Positions 36,143-45,017 of a stretch of DNA of 64,000 nucleotides are shown piece after piece. The translations under genes and the position numbers were made by a program. Within the stretch, counting starts at the first letter, position 1, and every line of letters begins with the position of its first letter. The DNA is from Pseudotamlana agarivorans (GTDB lineage Bacteria > Bacteroidota > Bacteroidia > Flavobacteriales > Flavobacteriaceae), in assembly GCF_018860245.1 (NCBI RefSeq), contig NZ_JAHKPD010000018.1, forward strand, positions 532,906 through 596,905, in the 5' to 3' direction. The notes under the pieces are model-generated. The model made no database searches, was not told the origin of the DNA, and saw only the letters and a program-made list of their open reading frames with translations.

Positions 36143-37378
36143 ATGCTTTTTTCTGAAAATATTAAAAGTAAAAAACAACCCAAAAGGTTAGCCGTAAAAA
36201 TGAACGCTAAGGGTGAGCAGTTTGTACTTCAAGGGCATCCCTGGGTTTTTTCTAATAATATTATAAAAATAAATGATGATGCTAAATCTGGTGATTTAGC
36301 CATTATTTTTGGGAAAAGTAAAAACCGTGTTATCGGTCTAGGACTTTACGATGGAAACTCTCCAATCCGTATCAAAATGCTCCATAGTGGCTATGAAAAG
36401 GCAGAAATTAACGCTCAGTTTTTTCAGAATAAAATTGAAGTAGCTTTTAAAAAGCGTAAAGGGTTATTAAAAACGAATACGAATAGTTACCGTTTGTTAT
36501 TTGGGGAGAATGATGGTTTTCCTGGTTTAATTGCCGATGTTTATGCCAAGGTTTTGGTGGTTAAAATTTATTCTGAAATTTGGCTGCCTTATATTGAAAG
36601 TATTATTCCTAGTCTTCAAAAAATATCTAAAACAGAAACTGTTGTGATTCGGTTAAGTAGAAGTTTGGAACAATCTAAACAACATCAGCTGCAAAATGGA
36701 GAGGTGGTTTTTGGGACGTTAAAAAATGAAGTAGTCAGGTTTGTTGAACATCATGTTAATTTTTCAGCAAACGTTATAAAAGGACATAAAACAGGCTATT
36801 TTTTGGACCATCGTGCCAATCGAAAACAGGTTGGCGAATGGAGTAAAGGAAAATCTGTGTTAGATGTGTTCTCATACGCTGGCGGCTTTTCAGTGCATGC
36901 TTTATATAATGGAGCACGAGAAGTAACCAGTTTAGACATAAGCAAACAAGCATTAGAAATTGCTGTAGAAAATGGTAAATTAAATGCTTATAAAGGCAAA
37001 CATAAAATTATTGCTGGTGATGCTTTTGAGGCATTAGAAACACTTATTAAGGATAAAGTTACGTTTGACGTGGTGGTCATCGATCCCCCTAGTTTTGCAA
37101 AACAGGCTTCAGAGATTAGTTTAGCGAAGAAAAAATACGCACAGTTAGCTAGGCTAGGTGAAAAGTTAACTTCTAAAAACGGATTGTTAGTATTGGCATC
37201 CTGTTCATCTCGTGTGCTTGCTGATGCGTTTTTTGAAATTAATTCTAATGTTTTAGATAAAACAAATCGAAACTATAAAGTCGTTTTAAAAACGAATCAC
37301 GATACCGATCACCCTATAGGGTTTCCTGAAGGTGCTTACTTAAAATGTGGGTATTACCGTTTTTTAGACAAAGGTTAA
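36143..37378 (+). CDS. rlmI: 23S rRNA (cytosine-C5)-methyltransferase RlmI-like
   Basis: Cytoplasmic SAM-dependent methyltransferase. The 411-residue protein has an N-terminal PUA domain (~20-95; HPWVFSNNI), a middle domain containing RLLFGENDGFPGLIADVY, and a Rossmann methyltransferase fold from ~220 with the SAM loop LDVFSYAGGFSVHAL and the active-site block VIDPPSFAK. This layout is that of RlmI (m5C1962 of E. coli 23S rRNA). A short leader follows a TACTTTTG box. Convergent with the NmrA-like gene. Confidence 0.87.
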   Translation: MLFSENIKSKKQPKRLAVKMNAKGEQFVLQGHPWVFSNNIIKINDDAKSGDLAIIFGKSKNRVIGLGLYDGNSPIRIKMLHSGYEKAEINAQFFQNKIEVAFKKRKGLLKTNTNSYRLLFGENDGFPGLIADVYAKVLVVKIYSEIWLPYIESIIPSLQKISKTETVVIRLSRSLEQSKQHQLQNGEVVFGTLKNEVVRFVEHHVNFSANVIKGHKTGYFLDHRANRKQVGEWSKGKSVLDVFSYAGGFSVHALYNGAREVTSLDISKQALEIAVENGKLNAYKGKHKIIAGDAFEALETLIKDKVTFDVVVIDPPSFAKQASEISLAKKKYAQLARLGEKLTSKNGLLVLASCSSRVLADAFFEINSNVLDKTNRNYKVVLKTNHDTDHPIGFPEGAYLKCGYYRFLDKG

Positions 37379-37532
37379 GTCTGTTGAAAGTGATCCGTCT
37401 AAAAGTGTTTATATTATAGGTATTAATGGTTTAAAAAAAATGAAGGCTAAAGCTTTGCTTATTTTCATTGTAGACTCGTCTAGTGACTTCTAAACTTTCG
37501 TGTTATCAAATTTAGTTGCTCATACTATGGTT

Positions 37533-38408
37533 TCATTTCGGTTCAAAAAGCGCTCTTTCTCTTGTAATAAAGGTTTTTAAATCGGTTGGTTTTTTGCCTG
37601 TTAATCGTTCATAAAAATCTGAAATTTTAGGTTCTTTTTGAAAACGAGGTAAAAAGTGAAGTAGAACCATAACGATAATCATACCTGAAACCATGCCTTC
37701 ACGTTTCTTAATACGATAAAATTTAATTGGATTTACATTTTTATATGAAATGGGTTCAGCAATAATGTTGTTTATTAAATTAGTAACATTTGCGAAGTTT
37801 TTGTTTTCCAACCCGGTTAATTCTATCGCTTGATTTTTAAAAACATCAAATTTGTCTAGGATGATAGCGGCAACTTCAGCAATGTTTTGTACATCAATCC
37901 AGTTGAATTTTGCTTCACCTGCTGGCAAGATAATTTCACGTTTCGTCTTGATGTCGTTTATCAGTGTTGTGGTTAAGTTTTGCATGAAATAACTTGGCCT
38001 AAGAAAGCTATAATCTAATCCATGATCAAGAATTAATTGTTCAATTTTGTAATGAGGAATCACTTTACTTTTTTCAACGCCTTGAACAGACAGAAAAACG
38101 ATCTGGTTAACATGCTTTTCCTTTATTTTTAAAATCAAGGGCTTAAAATAGGTTTCAATGTCCGAAATATGTGGTGGACGTAATAAAAACACACTGTCAA
38201 TACCATTTAATGCATCATCAAAGGTATTAACATCTTCAAAATCGAAATGAGTGAACGCTATATTGGAGAATTCCTTAAAAACATTTTTGGCTTTACTAAG
38301 ACTACGTACCCCTGCAATAATATGGTTTGAAGAATTAATTTTTGTTAAAAACCGAATGACTTCAAAACCAACGTTACCTGTGGCTCCTGTTATTAAAATG
38401 TTTTTCAT
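37533..38408 (-). CDS. NmrA-like NAD(P)-binding protein
   Basis: A 291-residue short-chain-type Rossmann protein with ILITGATGNVGFEV at the N-terminus, DSVFLLRPPHISD at the end of strand four, and a YSFLRPSYFMQN stretch typical of the NmrA/HSCARG quinone-reductase-like group. These proteins bind NAD(P)H and act as redox sensors or reductases of quinones. No signal peptide. The substrate is not evident. It is transcribed away from the nitronate monooxygenase-like gene. Confidence 0.85.
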   Translation of the reverse strand: MKNILITGATGNVGFEVIRFLTKINSSNHIIAGVRSLSKAKNVFKEFSNIAFTHFDFEDVNTFDDALNGIDSVFLLRPPHISDIETYFKPLILKIKEKHVNQIVFLSVQGVEKSKVIPHYKIEQLILDHGLDYSFLRPSYFMQNLTTTLINDIKTKREIILPAGEAKFNWIDVQNIAEVAAIILDKFDVFKNQAIELTGLENKNFANVTNLINNIIAEPISYKNVNPIKFYRIKKREGMVSGMIIVMVLLHFLPRFQKEPKISDFYERLTGKKPTDLKTFITRERALFEPK

Positions 38409-38611
38409 TTTAAGTGCGTTTTAGTAGGTTAAAAATACGCATAACTATATAATAGGAGTGAAATTTTTTAACCTTAATATATTTACATTGGATTTTAAAA
38501 ATATATCAATCCTATCCTTTAGTAAATGATAAATGTAAGCATCGATAAGAAAATAAATCATGGTGATGCTGCATGTTAATCTTTGTTTATTATGTATGCA
38601 TAATATTTTAT

Positions 38612-38619
38612 TATATTTG
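38612..38619 (+). promoter_or_regulatory. -7 element of the flavin oxidoreductase gene
   Basis: TATATTTG matches TAnnTTTG, 14 bases ahead of the ATG, so the leader would be under ten bases. A near palindrome TTATGTATGCATAA lies just upstream (38589-38602) and could be an operator. Confidence 0.45.
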
Positions 38620-38633
38620 ATAAAAATGGAGAT

Positions 38634-39581
38634 ATGTCTAAACCACTTACAGAACTCTTACATATAAAGCATCCTATTATTCAAGCGCCAATGTTTTTGG
38701 TTTCCAACGTTTCTATGGTTAAAGAAGCTATGGAATGCGGAATAGCAGGTTGTATCCCTGCATTAAATTATAGAACATTAGATGAACTTAAAATAGCGCT
38801 TCGCGAGTTAAAAGCTGCCAAACCATTAAATGGAGCTTTTGGTTTCAATTTGATAGTAAATAAATCTAACGTGAAATTTAAAGCACAATTGGATCTCATT
38901 TGTGAAGAAGGTTGTGATTTTATAATTACTTCGTTGGGAAGCCCAGAAGTAACGATTACTGAAGCTCATAAAGTTGGGATCAAAGTCTTTTGTGATGTGG
39001 TCGATTTAAAATATGCCAAGAAAGTAGAATCTTTAGGTGCCGATGCTATAATTGCGGTAAACAATCAAGCTGGAGGGCATCGAGGCAACAAAACTCCTAA
39101 AGCGTTAATTGAGGAGTTGAGCACAAACTGCCATATCCCTATAATTTCTGCGGGAGGTGTAGGTTGTAAAATGGATATCGATAAAATATTAAGTTTTGGT
39201 GCTAGTGGTGTATCTGTAGGTAGTCTTTTTATAGCTTCAGAAGAGGCAGGAGTCACAGACGAATACAAACAAGCGTGTGTCGATTATGGTGAAAAAGACA
39301 TCGTGATGACCGAACGTATTTCGGGAACACCTTGTACTGTAATTAATACGCCATATGTACAGAAAATTGGAACGGAACAAACCTGGTTAGAATCGGTTTT
39401 AAATAAAAATAAGGCTTTAAAAAAATGGGTTAAAATGATACGATTTTCAATAGGTATGAATGCCACGAAAAAAGCGGCCACAAAAGCGACCTACAAAACG
39501 GTATGGGTTGCTGGTCCCAGTATTGAATACTGTCATAAAATATTGCCGGTAAAAGAAATTGTTGGCCGATTAACAACATGA
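38634..39581 (+). CDS. FMN-dependent NAD(P)H oxidoreductase / nitronate monooxygenase-like
   Basis: A 315-residue TIM-barrel flavoenzyme of the nitronate monooxygenase/enoyl-reductase II family. It starts with the typical HIKHPIIQAPMFLVSNV, and carries FGFNLIV, DAIIAVNNQAGGHRG (phosphate/FMN contact), PIISAGGVG and GASGVSVGSLFIASEEA. Enzymes of this group oxidise alkyl nitronates or reduce enoyl thioesters. FabK-like activity is the alternative; sequence alone does not decide. It has a good -7 box just upstream and stands alone. Confidence 0.85.
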   Translation: MSKPLTELLHIKHPIIQAPMFLVSNVSMVKEAMECGIAGCIPALNYRTLDELKIALRELKAAKPLNGAFGFNLIVNKSNVKFKAQLDLICEEGCDFIITSLGSPEVTITEAHKVGIKVFCDVVDLKYAKKVESLGADAIIAVNNQAGGHRGNKTPKALIEELSTNCHIPIISAGGVGCKMDIDKILSFGASGVSVGSLFIASEEAGVTDEYKQACVDYGEKDIVMTERISGTPCTVINTPYVQKIGTEQTWLESVLNKNKALKKWVKMIRFSIGMNATKKAATKATYKTVWVAGPSIEYCHKILPVKEIVGRLTT

Positions 39582-39703
39582 AAAAGACATGTTTTAAAGT
39601 TAAATCTTTAATAATGTATTCTTGTGAACCTATTCTTAATGGTTATATTTGAACTGAATTAAATCCCTTAATTAAAAAAAATCCTTATTTAAAAAATCAA
39701 AAG

Positions 39704-40375
39704 ATGAAACAAAAATTAACACTATTATGCGCGTCTTTAATTGCTATTGTTTTTTATAGTTGCGGACCTTCTATTAAAGTTACAGATACTTGGAAAGCAC
39801 CTGATGTTAGAGAAATACATGATGATAAAGTATTGGTAATTGCCAGAATGGATGATTTAGCTTCTAGACAATTATTCGAACTGGAAATTGTAACTGCCCT
39901 TAAAAGTGCAGGTATCAATGCCGAGGCTAGTTATTCAACTTACGCTAACGTAAAAGTGAATAAAAAATTAGAAGATGCAGAAGTGAAAAGTCAAATAGAT
40001 AGAATTAAAAAGGATGGTTTTGGAGCTGTAATTTTAACTGTAATAAAAGATGTAAGAACAGAAGTAACCACAGAACAATCTGGTGGTTATGCGACAGGAG
40101 GATATTATCCAGGGTACTATGGTAGATACGGTGGTTTTGGGCGCTATTATGGCTCATTCTACTCGCCTTATGGCATGGGAGGAAATTATATTCCAAGTTC
40201 TCAACGTACTTACGAGTCGGATATTTACAAGTTAGAAACAGTAGTGTACGATTTAGAAAGAGAAAATACCAAGCAATTGGTGGCTGTTGTAAATTCGAAA
40301 ATAACAGATCCAGATTCAGCTTCAGGAGTTGCTAAGCCATACGCAAAGAAAGTTTTAGAGCAGTTAAATAAGTAA
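39704..40375 (+). CDS. DUF4136-like lipoprotein
   Basis: A 223-residue outer-membrane or periplasmic lipoprotein. Signal MKQKLTLLCASLIAIVFYSC ends in lipobox Cys20. The mature part has VTDTWKAPDVREIHDDKVLV, resembling the DUF4136 opening, then a Gly/Tyr-rich low-complexity section (~125-165, with YYPGYYGRYGGFGRYYG) and a final helix (AKPYAKKVLEQLNK). Function unknown. The Tyr/Gly block may be a flexible surface loop. Confidence 0.65.
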   Translation: MKQKLTLLCASLIAIVFYSCGPSIKVTDTWKAPDVREIHDDKVLVIARMDDLASRQLFELEIVTALKSAGINAEASYSTYANVKVNKKLEDAEVKSQIDRIKKDGFGAVILTVIKDVRTEVTTEQSGGYATGGYYPGYYGRYGGFGRYYGSFYSPYGMGGNYIPSSQRTYESDIYKLETVVYDLERENTKQLVAVVNSKITDPDSASGVAKPYAKKVLEQLNK

Positions 40376-40404
40376 AACTGTTATATTTGAGTACACAGTT
40401 GTTT

Positions 40405-40542
40405 GAAGCTGTTTTAAAAGAAAATTTTTGGTCAACCTGAACTTGATTAGGTTCTCATTGTTATTGGAAAGCAGTATGATGAGATTCTGAAAAAAGGTCA
40501 TAATGATGCAATTAAACTCTTTTTAAACAGCTTCATTTTTTT
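40405..40542. repeat. Nested palindromic repeat with terminal inverted arms (copy C)
   Basis: Outer arms GAAGCTGTTTTAAAAGA (40405-40421) and TCTTTTTAAACAGCTTC (40518-40534) enclose ACCTGAACTTGATTAGGT (first hairpin, worn) and a damaged second hairpin (GATTCTGAAAAAAGGTCATAATG). The right arm is followed by seven T. Same design as copy B but more degraded. Confidence 0.75.
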
Positions 40543-40579
40543 AAATGAAGTATTAAATATTTATAAAAACATATTTTCA

Positions 40580-41005
40580 ATGGAGCTATCTAAAGAAGCC
40601 GTTTTAGCAAAGGCTAATGCGGTATGCAAAAATACTTTAATGGAAACCTTAGATATTGAAATAATCGATTATGGCGATGATTTTATCCTAGGAAAAATGC
40701 CGGTGACATCAAAAGTATATCAGCCCGATGGGGTATTGCATGGAGGGGCAACAGCTGCTTTAGCTGAGACTATGGGGAGTTTTGCTGTACAAATCCTAAT
40801 GCATAATAAAGACGTTTTTGTAAGAGGAATTGAAATTTCGGCAAATCATTTAAAAAGTGTGAAAGAAGGGTATGTATACGCAAAAGCTGTTTATTTACAT
40901 AAGGGTAGAACCACTCAGCTTTTAGAAATACGTGTAACAGATGACCATGATAATTTGATTTCGTTGTGTAAATTGACTACTATTGCTCTCCCAAAATCGA
41001 AATAG
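40580..41005 (+). CDS. menI: Hotdog-fold thioesterase, likely DHNA-CoA hydrolase
   Basis: A 141-residue PaaI-type hotdog thioesterase. The catalytic block is LHGGATAALAETMGSFA, with Glu at the active position, followed by GIEISANHLKSVKEGYVYA. Six bases later starts menF, then menD, so its natural job is hydrolysis of 1,4-dihydroxy-2-naphthoyl-CoA in menaquinone synthesis. The gene symbol is based on family plus context. Cytoplasmic, acting as a tetramer or dimer in known relatives. Confidence 0.8.
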   Translation: MELSKEAVLAKANAVCKNTLMETLDIEIIDYGDDFILGKMPVTSKVYQPDGVLHGGATAALAETMGSFAVQILMHNKDVFVRGIEISANHLKSVKEGYVYAKAVYLHKGRTTQLLEIRVTDDHDNLISLCKLTTIALPKSK

Positions 41006-41011
41006 ATTTAT

Positions 41012-42127
41012 ATGACTTCGGAAGCTTTTTTTGAACGTATTAAAACGCAGTACAAAAACAATTTACCTTTTGTTGCTTTTAGAAAGCCCAATGCTCTAGC
41101 TTTAACCGGTTTGTTGCAAAATAATGACGATTTGTTTTTTTCTGAAGATTATACTGAAAAGGGGTTTGTTTTCGCGCCATTTGATAATTCCGAGAAATCA
41201 ATTTTAATGCCTTCAGAATCTTCAGAATCTATATCTGCAATTTTTGAAACTTCAGCTGCTTTTGAAGCTTCAACTGTAACAAGTACCACCACTATTGAAG
41301 ATAAAGCGTTTCATATTAACTTAGTTAATAAAGGTGTTGAAGCCATCGAAAATAAGGCATTTAAAAAGGTGGTATTATCTCGAAAAGAGTCTATTCAAAT
41401 TCCAGAAGCCGATCCGTTAAAAATCCTGAAGAACTTATTAAACTCCTATCAATCGGCATATGTATACTGTTGGTATCACCCTAAAGTTGGTTTGTGGCTG
41501 GGAGCAACACCAGAAACTCTTATAAAAATTGAAGGTAAGCGGTTTTCTATTATGGCCTTGGCAGGAACTCAAAACTATAAAGGAGATCTAGAAGTCACTT
41601 GGCAGGAAAAGGAATTACAAGAACAGCAGTATGTCACCGATTTTATCTTAAAGCATTTAAAATCTCTAGCCGAAAGTTTTAAAGCTTCAGAGGTTGAAAC
41701 TGTAAAAACGGGGAATCTGTTGCACCTAAAAACCATGATTTCTGCACAATTAAAAGACGATGTTTCAATGAAAAGTGTCGTTAATGCATTACACCCTACA
41801 CCAGCTGTTTGTGGATTGCCAAAAGAAAGTGCTAAAGCATTCATTATAGAAAATGAAAATTATAACCGCGAATATTATACAGGTTTTTTAGGGGAATTGA
41901 ATGTTGAAAAGACCATAGCCCCGCGTTCTGGAAGGCGAAATATTGAAAATAGAGCTTATGCTCTAACAAAAAACAGCACACAATTATATGTGAATTTACG
42001 CTGTATGCAACTTAAAAATGAGCAAGCCATCTTGTATGTTGGCGGCGGAATCACGCAAAGCTCTAATGCCGAAAAGGAATGGTTAGAAACAGTTTCAAAA
42101 TCTTTCGTGATTAAAAGTGTTATTTAA
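41012..42127 (+). CDS. menF: Isochorismate synthase
   Basis: Converts chorismate to isochorismate, the first committed step of menaquinone synthesis. The 371-residue chorismate-binding enzyme has KVVLSRKESI, LGATPETLIKIEG, ALAGTQNYKGDLEVTW, the family stretch LHPTPAVCGLPKESA, and GFLGELNVEK near the end, all typical of MenF/EntC-type enzymes. The N-terminal part (~1-95) is shorter and more variable. It lies between the hotdog thioesterase and menD on the same strand. Confidence 0.92.
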   Translation: MTSEAFFERIKTQYKNNLPFVAFRKPNALALTGLLQNNDDLFFSEDYTEKGFVFAPFDNSEKSILMPSESSESISAIFETSAAFEASTVTSTTTIEDKAFHINLVNKGVEAIENKAFKKVVLSRKESIQIPEADPLKILKNLLNSYQSAYVYCWYHPKVGLWLGATPETLIKIEGKRFSIMALAGTQNYKGDLEVTWQEKELQEQQYVTDFILKHLKSLAESFKASEVETVKTGNLLHLKTMISAQLKDDVSMKSVVNALHPTPAVCGLPKESAKAFIIENENYNREYYTGFLGELNVEKTIAPRSGRRNIENRAYALTKNSTQLYVNLRCMQLKNEQAILYVGGGITQSSNAEKEWLETVSKSFVIKSVI

Positions 42128-42140
42128 TTGTTCGATTTCT

Positions 42141-42148
42141 TATTTTTG
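42141..42148 (+). promoter_or_regulatory. Possible internal -7 element before menD
   Basis: TATTTTTG matches TAnnTTTG in the 46-base gap between menF and menD, 26 bases ahead of the ATG. It could give menD some independent expression; no good upstream TTG is present. Confidence 0.3.
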
Positions 42149-42173
42149 AGAAATAACCAAGATTAATTCAAAA

Positions 42174-43982
42174 ATGACTTATCCAAAAATAGCCCTCGCT
42201 CAAACAGTAATTGCGCTTTGTAAATCTAAAGGAGTTAAACATATTGTAATTTCTCCGGGAAGTAGAAATGCCCCATTAATCATAGGTTTTACCAACGATC
42301 CTTTTTTTAAATGCTATAGTATTGTTGACGAACGTTGTGCTGGTTTTTTTGCATTAGGTATTGCGCAACAATTACAAGAACCAACAGCTGTAGTTTGTAC
42401 ATCGGGAAGTGCTTTATTAAATTACTATCCTGCTGTATCAGAGGCTTTTTATAGTAATATCCCGTTAATTGTTCTATCTGCTGATCGTCCTAAAAATTTA
42501 ATTAATATTGGAGATGGTCAAACCATAACCCAAGCTAATGTATTCGATAGTCATGCGTTATTTTCGACAGATTTAAAGTTGGATTTAAAAGATGAAAAGC
42601 ACATACATTCAAATGAAAGTGTTCCTGTAATGGTAAAAGTTGAAGATAGATTTGAGCGTTTATTAGGATTACAGAAGAACATTCAAACCAATAATGAAGA
42701 GGAAATTAATTTAGCCATTAATATGGCCATTGTAAAAAAAGGTCCTGTTCATATTAATATTCCGTTTGATGAGCCTCTTTATGAAGTTGTAGACAAACTA
42801 ACGGTATCTCCAAAAACTGTGGAAGTTGTACCTAAAGAACATAATATTGAAGACTACGTATTGCAGTCATGCCTAGAGGAGTGGGATACAGCACCTAAAA
42901 AAATGGTTTTGGTTGGTACTAATATGCCGAACAAAATTGAAAAGAAATGGTTAGATGAAATTGCTGAAGACGATAGTATTATCGTTTTAACAGAATCAAC
43001 TTCAAACATTCACCATAATGGTTTCTTTCCGAGTATCGATCAACTTATCGATGGATTAACCGATGAAGAAAAAGAAGAACTACGTCCAGATATCTTGGTT
43101 ACATTTGGAGGTTTAATCGTTTCTAAAAAAGTAAAGCAATTCTTAAGAAACTTTCAGCCAAAGCACCATTGGCATATAGATCGTGAAAAAGCAAATGACA
43201 CCTTTTTCTGTTTAGATAATCATATTGAAACAACACCTAATCACTTTTTCGAATCATTTTTACCTAAAATTTTACATTACGTAAAAAGTCATTATAAAAC
43301 CCATTGGTTAGAGGTAAAAGGAAAACGATTAAAAAAGCATAAGGATTATATTAGTAACATTCCTTATTCAGATTTAATTGTCTTTAACAAGGTTTTAAAA
43401 TCAATTCCAGACGATAGTATTTTGCAAGTAGGAAACAGTTCTGCAATTCGCTATACGCAATTGTTTAAAGTAAATAAAACCCTAGAGGTGTATTGTAACC
43501 GAGGTACTAGTGGTATTGATGGATGTACCTCTACAGCTATTGGCTGTGCTGTGGCAAGAGAAGATAAACCTACAGTATTATTAACTGGAGACCTTAGTTT
43601 CTTTTATGATAGTAATGCGCTTTGGAATAACCACATTCCTAATAATTTTAGAATTATTATGGTTAACAATCAAGGCGGAGGTATTTTTAGAATTTTACCA
43701 GGTCATAAAGACACCGATAATTTCGATACTTACTTTGAAACCAATCATAAACTTTCAGCAGAACACCTATGTAAAATGTATGGTTTGGACTATGAGTCGG
43801 TTTCCGATGAAGATAAATTAAGCACATCTTTAGAGAATTTCTATTCGGAAGGAAAACAACCTAAATTATTGGAGATTTTCACACCAAAGAAAGTTAATGA
43901 TGAAGTGCTTTTAGGGTATTTTGAACACTTAAAGGAAGTTTCAAAGAAAAATGAAGCTTCAGACGATTCTGAAGAAGAATAG
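42174..43982 (+). CDS. menD: SEPHCHC synthase MenD
   Basis: Thiamine-diphosphate enzyme that joins isochorismate and 2-oxoglutarate in menaquinone synthesis. The 602-residue protein has the MenD opening IVISPGSRNAPLIIGF, the Glu-containing DERCAGFFALGIAQ segment, TSGSALLNYYPAVSEAF, and a thiamine-binding C-terminal domain with TGDLSFFYDSNALWN and NNQGGGIFRILPG. Length matches the family. The other men genes (C, E, B, A) are not in the window. Confidence 0.96.
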   Translation: MTYPKIALAQTVIALCKSKGVKHIVISPGSRNAPLIIGFTNDPFFKCYSIVDERCAGFFALGIAQQLQEPTAVVCTSGSALLNYYPAVSEAFYSNIPLIVLSADRPKNLINIGDGQTITQANVFDSHALFSTDLKLDLKDEKHIHSNESVPVMVKVEDRFERLLGLQKNIQTNNEEEINLAINMAIVKKGPVHINIPFDEPLYEVVDKLTVSPKTVEVVPKEHNIEDYVLQSCLEEWDTAPKKMVLVGTNMPNKIEKKWLDEIAEDDSIIVLTESTSNIHHNGFFPSIDQLIDGLTDEEKEELRPDILVTFGGLIVSKKVKQFLRNFQPKHHWHIDREKANDTFFCLDNHIETTPNHFFESFLPKILHYVKSHYKTHWLEVKGKRLKKHKDYISNIPYSDLIVFNKVLKSIPDDSILQVGNSSAIRYTQLFKVNKTLEVYCNRGTSGIDGCTSTAIGCAVAREDKPTVLLTGDLSFFYDSNALWNNHIPNNFRIIMVNNQGGGIFRILPGHKDTDNFDTYFETNHKLSAEHLCKMYGLDYESVSDEDKLSTSLENFYSEGKQPKLLEIFTPKKVNDEVLLGYFEHLKEVSKKNEASDDSEEE

Positions 43983-44104
43983 ACAATAGCTAATTGAGGT
44001 GTAATTGATTGGGTATCTAGAAGGAGTTTCTAGATCTCAAGTTTTAATTTTTATACAATTACATGCAGAATTGAAATAATATATTAAGAGAAATTTTAAT
44101 CAAA

Positions 44105-44134
44105 AAAAAACGCATAGATTCTATGCGTTTTTTG
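44105..44134 (+). terminator. Terminator after menD
   Basis: Stem AAACGCATAG / CTATGCGTTT with a short loop, followed by a T run. Ends menD transcription and precedes the cvfB-type gene promoter. Confidence 0.85.
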
Positions 44135-44168
44135 CTTTTTACAACAAAATTTTCTTTGGTAATATCCT

Positions 44169-44176
44169 TACCTTTG
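44169..44176 (+). promoter_or_regulatory. -7 element giving a probable leaderless mRNA
   Basis: TACCTTTG matches TAnnTTTG and ends only four bases ahead of the ATG at 44181. With the usual spacing, transcription would start at or within a couple of bases of the start codon. Confidence 0.5.
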
Positions 44177-44180
44177 TCGC

Positions 44181-45011
44181 ATGATAACATTAGGACAAGT
44201 AAATACGTTAGAAATACTTCGTGAATCGGAACACGGTATCTATTTAATTGATAATGAAGACAACCAAGTGTTGCTTCCGACGCGCTACGTTCCAGATACT
44301 TTTAAAATTTATGATAAATTAGATGTTTTTGTTTATCTAGATAACGAAGAACGTCCCGTGGCTTCTACCGATATGCCATATATTAAACGTGGCGAATTTG
44401 CTTTATTACGTTGCAATCAAGTCACAGATTATGGTGCTTTCCTAGATTGGGGTTTAGTAAAGGAACTATTTTGTCCGTTTAAAGAACAAGCCTTTAATAT
44501 GAAACCAGGTGGTTGGTATTTGGTACATTGTTATTTAGATGAAAAAACGGAGAGATTGGTGGCTTCAAGTAAAACCAATCGTTTTTTAGATAATACCAAT
44601 TTAACGGTGCAGCAGTTTGACCAAGTTGATTTAATTGTATCGCACCCTTCAGATATTGGTATGAATGTTATTGTTAATAAAATACATTCAGGATTAATTT
44701 ATAAAGATCAGATTTTTAAAGACATTAGTGTTGGTGATAAACTAACTGGGATTGTTAAAAAAGTACGCCCAGGAAATAAGTTAGACATTTCTTTAGGACA
44801 AATAGGCTATCGTAATATTGAGCCTAATGCAGAGCGTATTTTACACGAACTTCAGGACAATTCTGGTTATATGAATCTTACCGATAAGTCAAGTCCGGAG
44901 GCCATTAAGGATCAGCTTCAAATGAGTAAAAAGAACTTCAAAAAGGCGATTGGAGCCCTGTATAAAGAGCGTCAAATTGAAATAAAATCAGACGGTATTT
45001 ATCTAGTTTAA
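44181..45011 (+). CDS. S1-like RNA-binding protein, CvfB family
   Basis: A 276-residue RNA-binding protein with tandem S1-like domains (~1-60, 65-135, 150-210; VTDYGAFLDWGL and IVKKVRPGNKLDISLG are recognisable) and a C-terminal winged helix (~220-276; MSKKNFKKAIGALYKERQIEI). This is the CvfB architecture, a family linked to virulence regulation in Staphylococcus; its exact role is unclear. Its start codon appears to lie at the transcription start. mnmE begins seven bases after its stop. Confidence 0.88.
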   Translation: MITLGQVNTLEILRESEHGIYLIDNEDNQVLLPTRYVPDTFKIYDKLDVFVYLDNEERPVASTDMPYIKRGEFALLRCNQVTDYGAFLDWGLVKELFCPFKEQAFNMKPGGWYLVHCYLDEKTERLVASSKTNRFLDNTNLTVQQFDQVDLIVSHPSDIGMNVIVNKIHSGLIYKDQIFKDISVGDKLTGIVKKVRPGNKLDISLGQIGYRNIEPNAERILHELQDNSGYMNLTDKSSPEAIKDQLQMSKKNFKKAIGALYKERQIEIKSDGIYLV

Positions 45012-45017
45012 TTGTTC

